NCBI GenBank assembly: GCA_032358255.1
Contig: JAULBX010026430.1
Location: 1-48,262, forward strand
Direction: 5' to 3'
DNA: 48,262 bases
From: Heterotrichella gracilis
Taxonomy: Eukaryota > Sar > Xanthophyceae > Tribonematales > Xanthonemataceae
Each line of letters begins with the position of its first letter. Position 1 is the first letter of the stretch. Below are positions 11,358 through 23,309 of the stretch, piece after piece. The position numbers and the translations under genes are program-made. The notes beneath the pieces are model-generated. The model worked only from the letters and a program-made list of their open reading frames with translations. It searched no databases and was not told where the DNA came from.

Positions 11358-12662
11358 ATGATGACAGGGCAGGGTCTGGCATCGCGGTTAGTATGTCTGT
11401 TGCTGGCAGGAGCGTGCACGTGGTGCCATGACGCAACTGTAGTGGATGAGCAGAGCGAGGCAAAGAGAGCATACCAAGCAAAGATTCTGCAAGAAACAGA
11501 GCAGTTCAGGCCAGCCATCCCCGTCCCATATGCTGGATACAACGGCCCCTGGCTGGAAAACAGCTTCTACCAGCACTGGCTTGAGCATCCCGAGGAGACA
11601 GAGCGATTGACGGTCATCTACATCCCCATCTTCTTCACGGACAGCCTGCACCATAAAAAGAATGCGCAGATGGAGGAGTACATGGAGTCGCTGGATCGGT
11701 CCTACGTCTACTTTGTGATTGCGCAAATGGACAAGGGCCTGGGTAGGCGCCACCCCATCCACCCGCTCAAGTTCCCTGACGATCTGATGGTGGTGGCGTT
11801 TTTCTCGGGCGGCTGTGTGTCATGCGACAGGTATGGTGGTGCGCACCGTGGACAGGAGGGCAATGCGCATGTCATTGCTCACTGAGCGGAGTCTCCTCTC
11901 CCTCACCAAAACCCCCTGACAATGTTCATGATACGCTGCTTGGTTATCTGCATAAAAGAATACAGCCTCTGCTTTACCAGTTACTAATTTTGGTAAATCA
12001 GCTTTATTTTTCAGTTTGACTGTAACTACAGTGAATAAATCTACTCATTTACACATTTATACAGTGAATAAATCTACTCATTTATTCATTTGCTTTTTTG
12101 TTCATGCAACAGGTTCGTCCACGTGGTGCCTGTGCCACTGCTGAAAGCGGAGCTCAGTCCCTCAGACCCGCCCAAGCCCAAGGAGTACGATGTTGTCTTC
12201 CAAGGCTCCACTACCCACGCTGTCAGGGCCTACCTCCACGACAACTACCAGGATGTGTTCGACTTCAAGCCTCTGGACGGGCAGTGGAAGGAGACCCTCG
12301 AACTCAGCAACTTCACACTGTGCCCGCGTGGTTTTGGTGAGACCACCTTCAGGATGTACGAGTCGATCCAGCTGCTCTCTGTGCCAATTTACATCTGGGA
12401 GGAGCTCAAATGGCTTCCCTTTGAGGAGATGATCGACTGGAACGAGTTTGCCGTGGTGGTGCAAGCAAAGCAGATCCAGGATCGGGGCCTGCTGCCGGTC
12501 ATCCACGCTGCCAAGGAGCGCTACGACAAGATGCAGGCACGGCTGAAGGAAGTGAGGCACATGTTCACCTACAGCTACACCATCTCCTACATCCTGGAGT
12601 ATGCCGCCAACCTGTCCTCCATCATGAAGGCACTTGATGCGCCCGCGCCAGAGCCATTCTGA
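11358..12662 (+). CDS. Exostosin-like glycosyltransferase (GT47)
   Basis: Two exons, 11358-11830 and 12113-12662, join through an AGG codon to give 340 residues and a TGA stop. I chose the ATG at 11358 (another follows at 11361) because it opens a signal-peptide-like segment, residues 1 to about 25, with an LVCLLLAGACTWC core. Frame-open ATGs upstream would bury that segment. The C-terminal half has the exostosin signature: NFTLCPRGFGETTFRMYE, then VPIYIWEE and PFEEMIDWNEFAVVV. That region is the nucleotide-sugar end of GT47 enzymes. The expected location is the Golgi or ER lumen. The protein is short for an exostosin, and the donor and acceptor sugars cannot be told from sequence. The single intron carries an AT-rich direct repeat. 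Confidence 0.85.
12029..12086 (+). repeat. AT-rich direct repeat inside the GT47 intron
   Basis: The string agtgaataaatctactcatt occurs twice, starting at about 12030 and 12063, just upstream of the acceptor at 12112. It is a near-perfect local duplication. Confidence 0.85.
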
Positions 12663-14342
12663 AGTGGACATTGAGCAACCTGTGCACTGCAAGTTGTGAG
12701 GATTGCCAACACTGACTAGTTTCAAAAACACTCCATGGCTGTACAGTACGCGAGCCCAGTCGAGGCTGTCAATGGCCTCTGTGGCAGATGATGGCGCATG
12801 TACAGGATGCAGCCAGCGTGCATTAAATTTTAACGCCAGCAGGTATTTTCCAGTAGCATTGCAATGACTATATTTGCCTTTTATAGGACTTTAATCATGG
12901 GAACGTTTGTGCTTGTGTTATTTTTGTTCCCCTCACCTCCTATCCAGTGGGTTTAAATATGCATGTCATGCATGAAGATCTCTATTTTTTTAACTGGTGA
13001 GGTGTATTATCTAATGACACGGGGAGCCTAAAACGTGCCTACTCACTGAATTCAGCACAGATGGTCATTTGTATTCGGCTGCATGCACCATGCCTAAACA
13101 AAGGCCCAAACGTCTTCCCAACGACTCCTACCAGTTTTTACGATACAGAGCTATAGTGGGTATAGAGCTGGCAACCTCAACACTATTGTGTCCTGGATAC
13201 AACCTCGACACTATTATCGAGTAGTTGAACGGCGTTCCGGAGTCCAACTTGGTTCCTACTAGTTGCAAGCACACATAGGGTAGCGCACTCACACACTGAC
13301 AGTTGCACTGCAAAGTTCACCAGCGCTTGCTGAGTGTAAGTGTATTGTAAGCGTGTAGCCTGAGCAATATCGTGCTGTAAACAGCTGCCGAGCAAATTTG
13401 CAAGCTCGCCTTGGTTTTCTAGTGACTCACCTGACGTCAGAGGGTCACGGTGAAAGCTCAGCTTCACTGAATGGACCCCACCAGAAAAGGAGAGGCGCAA
13501 CAGCAAGGCTCTGACCATCCAAACCCAGGCTCTCACCTGCCCAAAGGAGAGGCAACAGGTCCAGGACTAAAGGAGGTGCTGCCTGAAGCTGAAGTTGAGC
13601 CTACGTTCCAAATGGAAGGTGGTGAAGGGGAGGCAGCAAACGTGCAAAAGATAAGGGACCAGAGGGCACCAGGAGGAAGCTCGGAGGGGGAGGGGCAGGT
13701 GTGTAGAAGCCATGTTACACAGTCAGTGGCTAACACAGTGTTCTTGGTTCATCCCAAGTTGGCCTAAAGGCCTGTAGGTCCAGGCTTGTGTGATGCATAC
13801 GTTGATGCATCGCCTCCATTCATGGAGATACCACACTCAGAGCGTGGAGTCTCAATGAATGGGGGCAAGGTGTCACATGTATACATCACACAGCCTGGGC
13901 ATACAGACCTCTTAGAGGGCCTCCAAGTTGCAACGTCCTCCTTATCCTGCGATCATACTTCCAGCACCCTGCCAGCATAGTTCCAGCAGCATGCTGCAGT
14001 ACGTGCACGTATGCGTGGCAAGCCCAGGCTGCATATCACATGAGTCACATCACCAATCCATAATGGCTCAGGGGGCCACTGCCATGCTTCATGTTGCATG
14101 CGCCTTTCCCTGCATGCATCATGGCAGGGCCACGTGTCAGATCATCAGGTAGGGCCATGTGTGCAAACACACCGCCCAAGTAGGATCTTGACCCCCAAAA
14201 TTTCTCCTAACCCCAACCACCTTCGCACAATTACGCACACACGCAAAACAACCACCACCAGTGCCAAATCTCACCCCCCTCTGAGAACATTTCCCCCCGT
14301 CCCCAGCCCTCGTCCCCACCCGCCCCACACCCCGACTGCGCC
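12663..14342. other. Interval between GT47 and OBAP genes
   Basis: It holds the 3' flank of the glycosyltransferase gene and then unassigned sequence. A 98-codon open frame at 13471-13767 (+) is rich in Gly, Glu and Pro, has no domain, and could be chance or a small exon. The last 150 bases before 14343 are C-rich and G-poor, as expected of a leader for the next gene. Confidence 0.3.
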
Positions 14343-17300
14343 ATGGCAGCAGCAGTGCGCGCTGTGCTTGACAAGCAGGGGGAGCAAGGCCTTGGGAGGG
14401 AAGGCCCCTCCCTGGTGGCTGATGCGTTCACCATGGGGGCGGAGGGTATTCAGCTGGTGGCTGACATGGCGGCTGAGGGGGCAAGGGGGGGCGGCGAGAG
14501 GGGAGTGGAGGGGTGCGCTCGCACCAGCATGTCAGCGGAGGGTGCAAGGGGGGAAGAGGGCGAGGGGGAAGCCACAAGGGGAGGGGAAGGGGGGCCACGT
14601 ACTATCATATCGGGGGACGCACAGGTGAAACCATGCTGCCAGGTGTCCAGCAGCATGCATGGGCAATTGAGGTGTTACCAATTTGATACAAGCTGGTTCA
14701 TGCACGCGGAGCCTACTGCTTCCTTGTTGCTTAGTTGCTCCTCATTACCTGTTCAAAACGCTATTTAAAAAGAGTATTTTCAGACTGCGTTTTGGACAGG
14801 GTGTGCAGCAATTCAGCTACAATGTTATTGATAATGTGCTACGTGATCTGGAAACAGCTTGTAGCAAGGTAGATGGGTAGCAGCTCAGCAGCTTCAATTA
14901 GTTCAGCACATTGTTAGGTTTTGCCCGATGAAAGCGGTGATTTTTTACTTGAATGCAATTGACTGGAAACAGGCCATTGCCGCTGGAGCCCCTTTCTGCA
15001 TTCGATTGGAGAATTATTGTTGTGTTGGGCATCCTTTTCTTTCATTCCTGCTCACTTCCAACCCCAGTCACCTTTGGTGTCGTGCCCCAACAGCATGCAC
15101 CACAAAACCTGTATATATGCATCTGAGCTCCTGATTGTTTTATTGCTGCCTGTTCCCATTTTTACTGATCTCAGTCCCCATGAGCGCCAGGGGTCCAGCA
15201 GGACGCATGGGGATGGGACACACATGTCATCATGTGCTCAAGGATTCTTCTCTTACTTTCTCCTATATATTCTTGTGGTGCCAGTCTCCATGGTGTCATT
15301 GTCTATGGTTGCATTGCATTTTGTGTGAAGAATTCCCCCCTTTTTTGCAGGTCCCCAGCTCCCCACCTGCCATCCCTGGGGACAGCAAAGGGATGCGATC
15401 GCACCTGGTGGGAACCGCAACCAGCCTGCTGCAGAGCTTTGCGCCTGTCAAGCAGATCCACCAGCACCTGTGTGCGTTCCACTGCTATGCGCATGACAGG
15501 ACACGAGCGGTATGTACTGGAAAACCTGACAAAAAGGAATAGTAAAAGCAAAAAATATGAAAATTAGGCGTTGTAATGGGACCATGACAAACACTCTACA
15601 TCTATCTTGCAGTCCGTTGCTCTGCTCATGAGAGGACACGAGCGGTATCCACTGATTCAGAAATCCTGACAAGAAAAACCAATAAGGTGTTGCAATGGGA
15701 ACATAGACGGATAACCCTAAATATAAATCACATCATGAGAGGACACGAACGGTACGCATGAAGAAGTGCAACAGAAACCCTGCACCTGTATGCATTGAAC
15801 TGCTGCGCTAACCCTGACCTAGGGCCCTTCCCCCAGGTCCACAGCTCCTGGTCCCACCCTACCCAGGAGAAGGTTGTTATGCACCGCAAACCGTAACTTG
15901 GGGCCTTCCCCTCCTGTACCCAGGTTGAGGCGCACCACTTCTGCTCCCACCCCACCGAGGATATGCACCAGTGCGTCATATATGACTCAGATGGGCCCAA
16001 CGCGCGCCTGATTGGCATTGAGTACATCGTGAGTGAGAAGGTGTTTGAGACCCTGCCGGAGGAGGAGAGGGTGTACTGGCACAGCCACGTGTATGAGGTG
16101 AGTAGGGTCCCTTCAACCCCCATGCTGGACCCTTCAATCCCAATGGTGAACCACAACTCGAGTTGCCACTCATGCTTCCACTGCCATGCTTTTGGCCGTC
16201 GTTGCTACCACCACTGATCAAACACCGAGCATTAAATTGATAAAATACCGTACATATGTTTATATGTATGTTAAATCAAAATTCCCACCTTAATTCCCCA
16301 CCATGCTGTTTGCTTTTGGCGTGCCCCATGCCACAGAGCACTTTGCCCAAAACCCTAAGTCAAAGCCCCAAACCCCACCCATACCGCAGGTTTCCTCCGG
16401 CATGCTGTTTGCCCCCGGCATGCCCCGCACCGCTGAGCACATCGCCCTTCAGTCCCTGGTGAGGACGTATGGCAAGACATGGCACACGTGGCAGGTGGAC
16501 AGGGGGGACGCGCTACCGCTAGGTGAGGGAGGGATAGGTGTGCGCTAAGTAGAAAACGGGTGGAGAGAAGTGAACCCATAATTAGGGAAAAGGGGGGAGG
16601 GAGGATTGCGCATTGCATTCTTCAGTCCCCCCGGTGAGGACATATGGCAAGACATGGCACACGTGGCAGGTGGATAGGGGGGACGCGCTACCGCTAGGTG
16701 AGGGAGGAGGGGATTGCGCTGGTAATTTTGGAATGGGGGATGGGGGGAAGGGAGGATATTGCGTTGCCCTTCAGTCCCTGGTGAGAACGTATGGCAAGAC
16801 ATGGCCCACGTGGCAGGTGCGCTGTCAATAGACATGGTGGTGGTGTGTGGGGGGGGAGAGCACATTCCTGCTCTGGAGATAACACAGTCCCTTTATCTAA
16901 ATGTATGGCAGGTGGACAGGTGGGATGCGATACGTGGTAGGCAAGGAGGGCGGGGGGTACAAGGGAAGGTACAAAGGATGCATTGCCTCTAGTGGGAGGG
17001 GAGGTCAACCCCACACCTGGCACATAGGCCCTTATCAGGATGCGTTGAATCAACGCAAACAGCGGTTTCCCCTTGATTCAAGGTGCCAGTTTGGGATCAG
17101 AGGGCAAAGCGCACGGAAGGTCTGGGGAACTGGTGTCTGTTTGAACACACTGTCAGTTGCCCCTGCCATCTTGCTTCCATCTCACCAAGGGTATACTAAG
17201 AACAGTAATCACTTAGTATATTTAGCATACTTAGTATACCCCTGATTTCTCGCAATGCCCATATGTTTTGGCAACAATGTGTGGGAAAAAATTGATAAAA

Positions 17301-18399
17301 GCTGCGAATGCTCCAAGGGACGCGCCCACCTCATGCGCTACAAACTCTAAACCCTTAACCATCTGGATACATATTGTACTAGGTGTACAATCCTCCAGGC
17401 ACCCCTAGGATTGTACAGGCAGGTCTCTCCCACAGAGTGGAAACACTTGCGGCCTGTGCATCAATGCAGTTTGCACATGACCATGCGCATCCTGGTTTTC
17501 CCACACACCTTGGTGCGCAGCACACTGTTGCTTTGCCTCATTGTACTCTTGATTGGCGGGGCCACATATACAGCAGCGCTCTGCTTGTCTAGAGTACAAC
17601 ATGACATAGCAGCTTTGTGTTGCAGTCCAAGCTGGGTGTGTGGAAACCCAAGATGAACGTGATGCTGTTGCAACAGGCAACACGATAGGAAGTTTGGGGT
17701 GCCCTGTTGGCACTTTTTAAACCCTAAACCCTATGATCGGCTGCACACACCCACGCCCTGGACTCAGCATGCACAGGGCACACACCCCGGGTCATGAGCG
17801 CCAAGGCTCTCAGGCTAAACAGGATACCACTCGATGCGTCACTCACTTCAACGAAGATATGTCTCTAAGTGAATGACATATCTCTACATGTAGCTGCCCC
17901 ATCCCTGCTGCAGGTCGTCTCCAGCTCATGATGGCATTCACAGCAGAAGGTTAGCTGCCACCCGCCCGCACCCACGCCCTGGTTGCAGCACTTAGACAAG
18001 GCTGCGCAATGATATCAAAATCCACGAGCCTGTACCTACTATGCATTACTTTATGTATTTTTTTATTTTTGAAGATTCCCTGTCCCTGCAGGTCCTCCCC
18101 AGCTCATGATGGCATTCACTGCAGATGGTCAACTCCCACCCGCCCGCATCCGCGCCCTAGACGCAGCATACAATCGCAGCACAGCCAAGGAGTGCCAGGC
18201 GCGCCAGGCCTTGCTGGATGCTGGGGATTTGGAGCGTCCCCCGCACCCCGATGCCGACCACTGGGCCAAGGGGGAGGGGGCGTGGCAGGTGGAGATGAGG
18301 CGGGTGGGGGTGGTGGAGTGGCAGGGGGAGGGGAAAGGGGGGGAGGAAGGGGAGGAGCAGGGGGTAGTGGAGGCGGGGTGGGAAGGGGTGGACGCATAG
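14343..18399 (+). CDS. Oil-body-associated protein (OBAP, DUF1264)
   Basis: Five exons join in phase: 14343-14624, 15351-15509, 15924-16097, 16390-16522 and 18092-18399, giving 351 residues and TAG. Residues from about 110 match OBAP throughout: [90 protein letters not shown] and PPQLMMAFT. In plants OBAP binds lipid droplets and affects oil content; a lipid-droplet role here is inferred from the family. The protein is longer than usual. Exon 1 adds about 94 Gly/Glu/Ala-rich residues, and the C-terminus is a Gly/Glu/Trp low-complexity tail. The conserved HH pair is present. All four introns carry echoes of adjacent exon edges, including copies with good splice sites, so mis-splicing is possible. 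Confidence 0.92.
15600..15905 (+). repeat. Echoes of OBAP exon 2 end and exon 3 start
   Basis: The exon 2 end (gcgcatgacaggacacgagcg, ending 15509) is copied as gctcatgagaggacacgagc near 15625-15645 and as catgagaggacacgaacg near 15733-15750. The exon 3 start (15924) is copied at about 15836-15900, with its own CCCCCAG acceptor, then tcctggtcccaccctaccca and ttatgcaccgc. All lie in the one intron between exons 2 and 3. Confidence 0.8.
16303..16960 (+). repeat. Echoes flanking OBAP exon 4
   Basis: Upstream, 16303-16345 (atgctgtttgcttttggcgt) copies the exon 4 start. Downstream, the 3' half of the exon (cagtccctggtgaggacgta to the donor at 16523) is repeated at 16623-16705 almost unchanged, including ctaccgctaggtgaggga. 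It recurs at 16771-16818, shortened, and more faintly at 16885-16935. The 16623 copy keeps the full exon end and donor. Confidence 0.88.
17905..17995 (+). repeat. Echo of OBAP exon 5 acceptor and start
   Basis: The stretch ctgctgcaggtcgtctccag, then ctcatgatggcattcacagc, copies the acceptor and start of exon 5 (18085-18125). It has a usable CAG acceptor, but the frame hits TAG after GGT, so splicing here would truncate the protein. A second echo, of the exon's Gly-rich tail, lies past the stop at about 18490-18600. Confidence 0.82.
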
Positions 18400-18601
18400 G
18401 AGGGGAGGTGCCTCCCCCGTTTTGAGAGCGCCAGGCCAGACAAGACCACTAGGTATTCCTAGATGCGGGCGGGCTTGACTCCGATTATTAGGCAAACGGG
18501 GAGGGGGACGGGCACCTGGAGATGAGGAGGGTGGGTGTGGTGGAATGACAGGGGGAGGGTGAGGAGGATGAGGAGAAGGGTGGGAGGGGGTTTATGCGCG
18601 T

Positions 18602-18893
18602 GGCGCCAGCAAGTCTTGTGGGCCTCGTCAGACAACGATGCCAACTGTATCATGGTTTGGTCGTCTTTGGCGATCTCTCCAATGAGGTTGCCATCAGCGT
18701 GTCATCGTTTTAAACCGAGTTGGCACACAGGAGTTGCATAGATGGCTATTCTGTCCATAACCTGTTGCGTGCTAGCCCGATTTGGGATGATGACACAAAG
18801 TGACAAACCTCATCGAACTTCTTCAAGAGATTGCTGGCAACGACCAAACCTCGAAATACAGTTGGCATCGTTGGCACAAGACTTGCTGCCAGC
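18602..18893. repeat. Imperfect inverted repeat, arms about 105 bases
   Basis: The arm 18602-18707, reverse-complemented, matches 18785-18893 with many substitutions. Both contain acagttggcatcgttg and cacaagacttgctg, and a related gacgaccaaacc/acgaccaaacc block. The spacer is about 77 bases. The arms could be an inverted duplication of an exon-like fragment or a decayed fold-back element. Confidence 0.7.
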
Positions 18894-19837
18894 TTAGAAG
18901 GGGGGTGTTTGTATTGGCGGCGGATTGCCTCTGGGGCCCCTGTGTAGGTGCCGCATCGGCATGGGCACGGGGACTGGCAATCAGGCCTTACAGAGTACCA
19001 AAACCAGGATGTTGTTGACAATTAGATGCATGAAGTATCGTTTTTAGGGTCATAGCTCTGCCAGTATGGTTTGAGCTGACTGAGGCCCAGAAGGATTTGA
19101 CAGTGTATGGCAACAGTTACTGGGCCTGGCCCAAGGGCACAGTGTCACTGCGCTGGAACCAGTGTCAACGGCTGGTTGTCTGAGTTGACACCAGGGCTTT
19201 ATTGTGACACGCTAGAAAAGTGATAGTATTACGTAATACGATATACTATAATACTGATTCCTGTTGGCAATGTTGAGCCTCACAGGGCGTTGACTGAGCA
19301 AATGCATTCCATGTTGTCAACGATCCATGATGGGTACATACTTTCTGAGGCAGTGCTTTGTAAGGGTAGAAGTAGTGCATGTCATGGAAAAGAAAAGAAT
19401 TTTGACAGCACAGGCGTGCATCAATGATGGTATAGCGTGGTGAGACTATAGAACATGGGCCTGTGAAGCCCTCAGGCTGGCATATTGACCATGGTCCTGT
19501 GTTGGGCATGATTGATTGTAAACATGGCTGATCAGATTCCAACAGTAAAATACCACCGTAATATTTGCGGGCTGGCGACAAATGCTGCAAATTTCCTGGT
19601 TTGGAAGGATATCCCTGTCAAACAGTGCATGTCTGCAACCTCTTCGGCACATGTCCTGGTGCTGCATCAGCCCGCACCCACTGCCACCGTGCACAGCACA
19701 GCACAACCGCAAGCTCCCCACCCTCCACCCCTCCCTCCCCTGGCCAGGTAGCGGTACCTCCGCCCCTGCCACCCCTTGCTACGCCCCTTTAATTTCTTTG
19801 GCATCGGCATCATTACACCAAGCATCCCAGGGATCCG
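18894..19837. other. Unassigned interval between OBAP and PIG-V 3' ends
   Basis: The two flanking genes converge here. I see no supported gene. Short open frames on both strands lack domains and splice partners. Confidence 0.4.
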
Positions 19838-22800
19838 TCAAGTCCACGGGTAGAAGTTGGGGAACAGCAGCGCCCCCAGCAGTACGTAGGTGAGGAAGTA
19901 TGCCCACACCCAGCGCCCCAACCCTCCCCGCTGGGCCAGGTGTGCACAGTACCAGTAGAGGGCGGGGCAAGAGGACAAGAACCTGCGGGGGAGTATCAGG
20001 GTTTTAAGTCAAGAGTGTTATAGGGTTTAAGGCACCTGCTGGACCAGATGCGTGCAGTACCAGTAGAGGGCGGGGCTGGAGGACAGGAATCTGCAGGGGG
20101 CGTTTTTAGGGAATGGGGCAAAAGATTGTAGGTTTAAGAGCAAGAGAACAGGACTAAAGGAGGGGTGAAGGGAGCGCTGCGTTTGAAAAACCCTAGCTAA
20201 ATAAAATGCGCGCCAGGCAAACCCTAAACAGGGAAGGAAGACACTATCAAGGGACGGTGGCATATTGGACATCAAAAGTTAATGCTGGAGTTAATGGAAT
20301 ATAAACTGCTGTGCAGTGCACCAGTGGGTGCTGGTGGTGCTGGAGGCTGTATGCACGCTGTGCAAGGTGCTCGCGCAGTTCAGGTGGGGAAGAGAGATGG
20401 AAGGCGGACAACATGTGCAGGAGAAGTATTCCGCTGTAAACCAGGATGTCTTTTCTTTAATCCCCTCCCTTGCCCCTCTCCCACCTTGTGGCCACCTGTA
20501 CGTGCATGACAGACACTGCCACCAGCGCCAGACCCCCCCAATGCAGTACGTAGGGCGCAGCACGGGGTTGGAGAAATGGGGAGGGGGCAGCCTCGCCCCG
20601 CCTGCTTCCCTTTTTGTGGTGGCCTGCAGTGGTTGGCGTGGTAAGGGTGTGGGGGGGGTTGGAGGGAAGGTGGGGTAAGTGAGAGGATCGGAAGAGGGTA
20701 GGGTAAAGCGGGGGATAAGCAATGAAAAGATAATGAAATAACACAAAAGCGTTTTATTTTATAATGGCTTGCGCCTGCATTGGCAGTGTGCTCAAACCAA
20801 GGGAACTGCATAGTCATGCATAATGAACTTCTAATTATGAGTGTAACACACGGCGCTAGCATGTGGGTGTGTGTTGGGCTCAGTATTACCCAATCAAGTT
20901 TGCTATAATCACGGTGGATCAGCAGTTGTTGCGAATGAATCATCCCCGCCCAGGCACACACGCACCAAATGATGCACCCCCCTGCCAATCACAGCACAAA
21001 CATGTGACAAACTACCAAATACACACCAAGTAATGAAATCCCATCCCCACTCACACACCTGTCCCCAGCCAATAGGCGGAAATTCCTCCCCAGTTTTGTC
21101 TCCAGTATGCCCAACCCCCTGTCACAGTCAGCCCCACCACTGGTCCCGCCAGCAGAAAATTGGGCGCCTGGGCCAAAGTGTAGAAGTTGAACAGCCCCAG
21201 GCCCCAGTACCTCCCCTGCACGTAGCTGTATGCGCGCGGCACCAGTGCGAGGTAGGCGGAGGCGGGGTGGGTGGTGGTGGTGGTGCACCAGGGGCGGGGG
21301 GTGGGGCCTGTGCAGTAGAGCAGGTGCGCGTGGTACTGGGTGAGGAGGGAGGGGGAGACCACGAGTAGGGTCTGGAGAAGCAGAGAGGCTGCCAGGGGGG
21401 CGTCACGGACCTGCGGGACAGAGGACCCTGGGTTAGGGTTTTGCTCTGCAGGATGGGGTCGGGTGCATTGTATTTGCAGCCAATTGTGTAGGGGACATGT
21501 GGAGGGTCCTTAGGAACAGAGCAGGTGCGCGTGGTACTGGGTGCGGAGGGAGGGTGAGACGGTGAATAGGGTTTGCGAGGCGGGCTAGCTGCCAGGGGGC
21601 CGTCACGGGCCTGTGGAAAAAGGTTTGGATTAGGGTCTCAACCACAAATAGGAGCCCTCTGGATTTCTACCACCGGGGAGGTGCACACCTGTAATCTTGC
21701 ATGGTGATGCCACCGCCCAGCACCCAGCACCCCAAAACCCTACACCATGCACAAAATCCTGCACCGCGCACAAAACTTAAAACCCTACACGAGCACGCAA
21801 ACCCCCCAAAATCCACACATCGAGCATACACAACCCTAAAACCCTACACCCAGCGCACCTGCACCCTCGCAGAGCCCTGGCGCAGCCGCTTGCCTGCCAC
21901 GTGGCACACCAGGAACCAGGGGTTGAGGGCACCGTTGGCACGCGTGGCTGTGGCTGCACACAACAACAGGGCCGCCAACCAGCACCGGTCCGTGTGCAGG
22001 TGGTACAAGCCCGCAAAGGTGAAGGCTGCATACAGTGACTCTGTGTATGCCGCCAAGTAGAAGACCGAGGCTGGGTTGAAGCAGAAGAGGAGGAGGGAGA
22101 GGTGGGCGAAGGAGGGGGGGGCGTCCAGGACTGCGTGGGTCAGCCTGCATGCGGAGGTGGGTGTTGGGGTTTATAGGGTTTTAGGGTTAAGTGTTCAGGG
22201 AAGTGGTGCTGGGCGAAGGAGGGGGGTGGGTCCAGGACGGCGTGGGTCAGCCTGGATGCGGTGGGGGTGGTGAGGGGGTGTTGGTCTTCTTTTTGGGTTT
22301 TTGGAATAGGGTTTTGGCGGGCGGGGAGGGACTGCCTGGGTACCCTACGTAGCCTGGGTGCGAAGGTGAGCATTGGGGTTTTTAGTTTTTTTTGGGTTTA
22401 GCAGCGATGCAGGTGGTGGGCGGGGAGGGACTGCTTCAGCACTGGGTGGTTTACTGAGTGGGTGGCTTGGTTTGGAGGAGGTGTTCAGGGTATAAACAAA
22501 TATTAGGGTTTAGGGTTAAGAAAATGTAGGGTTTAGGGTTTAGGGTTTAGAGTATGAAGGGGCTGCGTGGTCGCGTACCTGACCAGGTAGACCGCAGCAA
22601 CTGCAAAGGCGAGGTTGCAGCAGCCAACCGTGAGCCATAGTGTGTAACCGTCTTTGCCAGCTACCCTGCAGCCAGGGCTGTCATCAACATGCAAGCCCTG
22701 GACTATCCTTGCAATCCTACCCCCTAAGAACAGACATTCAGCAAGCCACACTGTGTCTCGTGAGGTTCTGTCACTGACAAGAAATGCTGCAAACTGCAGA

Positions 22801-23309
22801 AAGTGCTGCTGCCAACATGGCATTTGACGCAACCTGGCAGCCTACCCAACGAGAGCAAGACACCTCCTGCCTTGTGGCGCACCTGAAGGGAGCATCCAGG
22901 ATAACCATCTTATCAAGCCTGAAATCAGGTGGAACACTTCCTTCAGCTTAGCCCAACACTGCATTGGGTCCAACAACAGATGTGCAAGCCTAGTGCAAAC
23001 GATGCGCCACCCACCTGGCAGCAGCGGGGGAAAGGCCAACGACTGCTCCGTAGTGTAGCCGCACTTAGCCACGTGAAAGAAGTGCACCGAGTCCCACACC
23101 CGCAGCCCACGGGTGCCACCCCCACCCCATGCTTCTCCTCCATCGCTGGGATCCCCACCCAGGGTGGTGCAGGGCGCCGCAGGCAACGCAGCCGAGGTGT
23201 CATAGTCTTTAAAACAGAGGTCTAAGCCGATCATGGTGGCTAGCACCACCATGCGCGAGGCTAGGGCCAGGGCAAAGACCCTGCCCCCTGAAACGTCATG
23301 CATGGGCAT
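19838..23309 (-). CDS. PIGV: GPI mannosyltransferase 2 (PIG-V)
   Basis: Seven exons join in phase: 23309-23015, 22882-22846, 22665-22579, 22144-21859, 21410-21059, 20623-20485 and 19982-19838, giving 446 residues and TGA. PIG-V adds the second mannose to the GPI anchor precursor in the ER lumen. Family hallmarks run in order: SRMVVLATM, DYDTS, VWDSVHFFHVAKCGYTTEQ, LAFPPLLP, FNPASVFYLAAYTESLYA, TATRANGALN, PRPWC, YSYVQGRYWGLG, APNFLLAGP, VMHVQVATRFLSS, ALYWYCAHL and a C-terminal YFLTYVLLGALLFPNFYPWT. Length suits the family. The 37-base second exon is the least certain, but it restores phase. ATG 23309 is the first in frame; 23303 is an alternative. Exon-edge echoes occur in at least three introns. 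Confidence 0.93.
20036..20100 (-). repeat. Nearly intact copy of the start of the PIG-V last exon
   Basis: On the minus strand, 20092-20037 reads from a CTGCAG acceptor through an open frame (FLSSSPALYWYCTHLVQQ) to a GTGCCT donor-like site. The true last exon at 19982 starts FLSSCPALYWYCAHLAQR. The copy is in phase with exon 20485 and has no stop. It could be a decoy or could be spliced in. Confidence 0.85.
21505..21615 (-). repeat. Echo of the PIG-V 21059-21410 exon start
   Basis: The plus-strand stretch gcaggtgcgcgtggtactgg, then gctgccagggggccgtcacgg, repeats 21319-21412, acceptor included. Further partial echoes of the 22144 exon start lie at about 22205-22258, followed by weaker copies to 22440. 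Confidence 0.75.
22504..22550. repeat. Interstitial TTTAGGG tract in a PIG-V intron
   Basis: Several TTTAGGG units interrupted by a short spacer lie about 30 bases from the donor of exon 22579-22665. Similar tracts are at 17718-17734, 27625-27660, 29408-29433, 31984-32001, 41191-41212, 42269-42288, 43189-43206 and 45785-45803, nearly all intronic. Confidence 0.85.
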
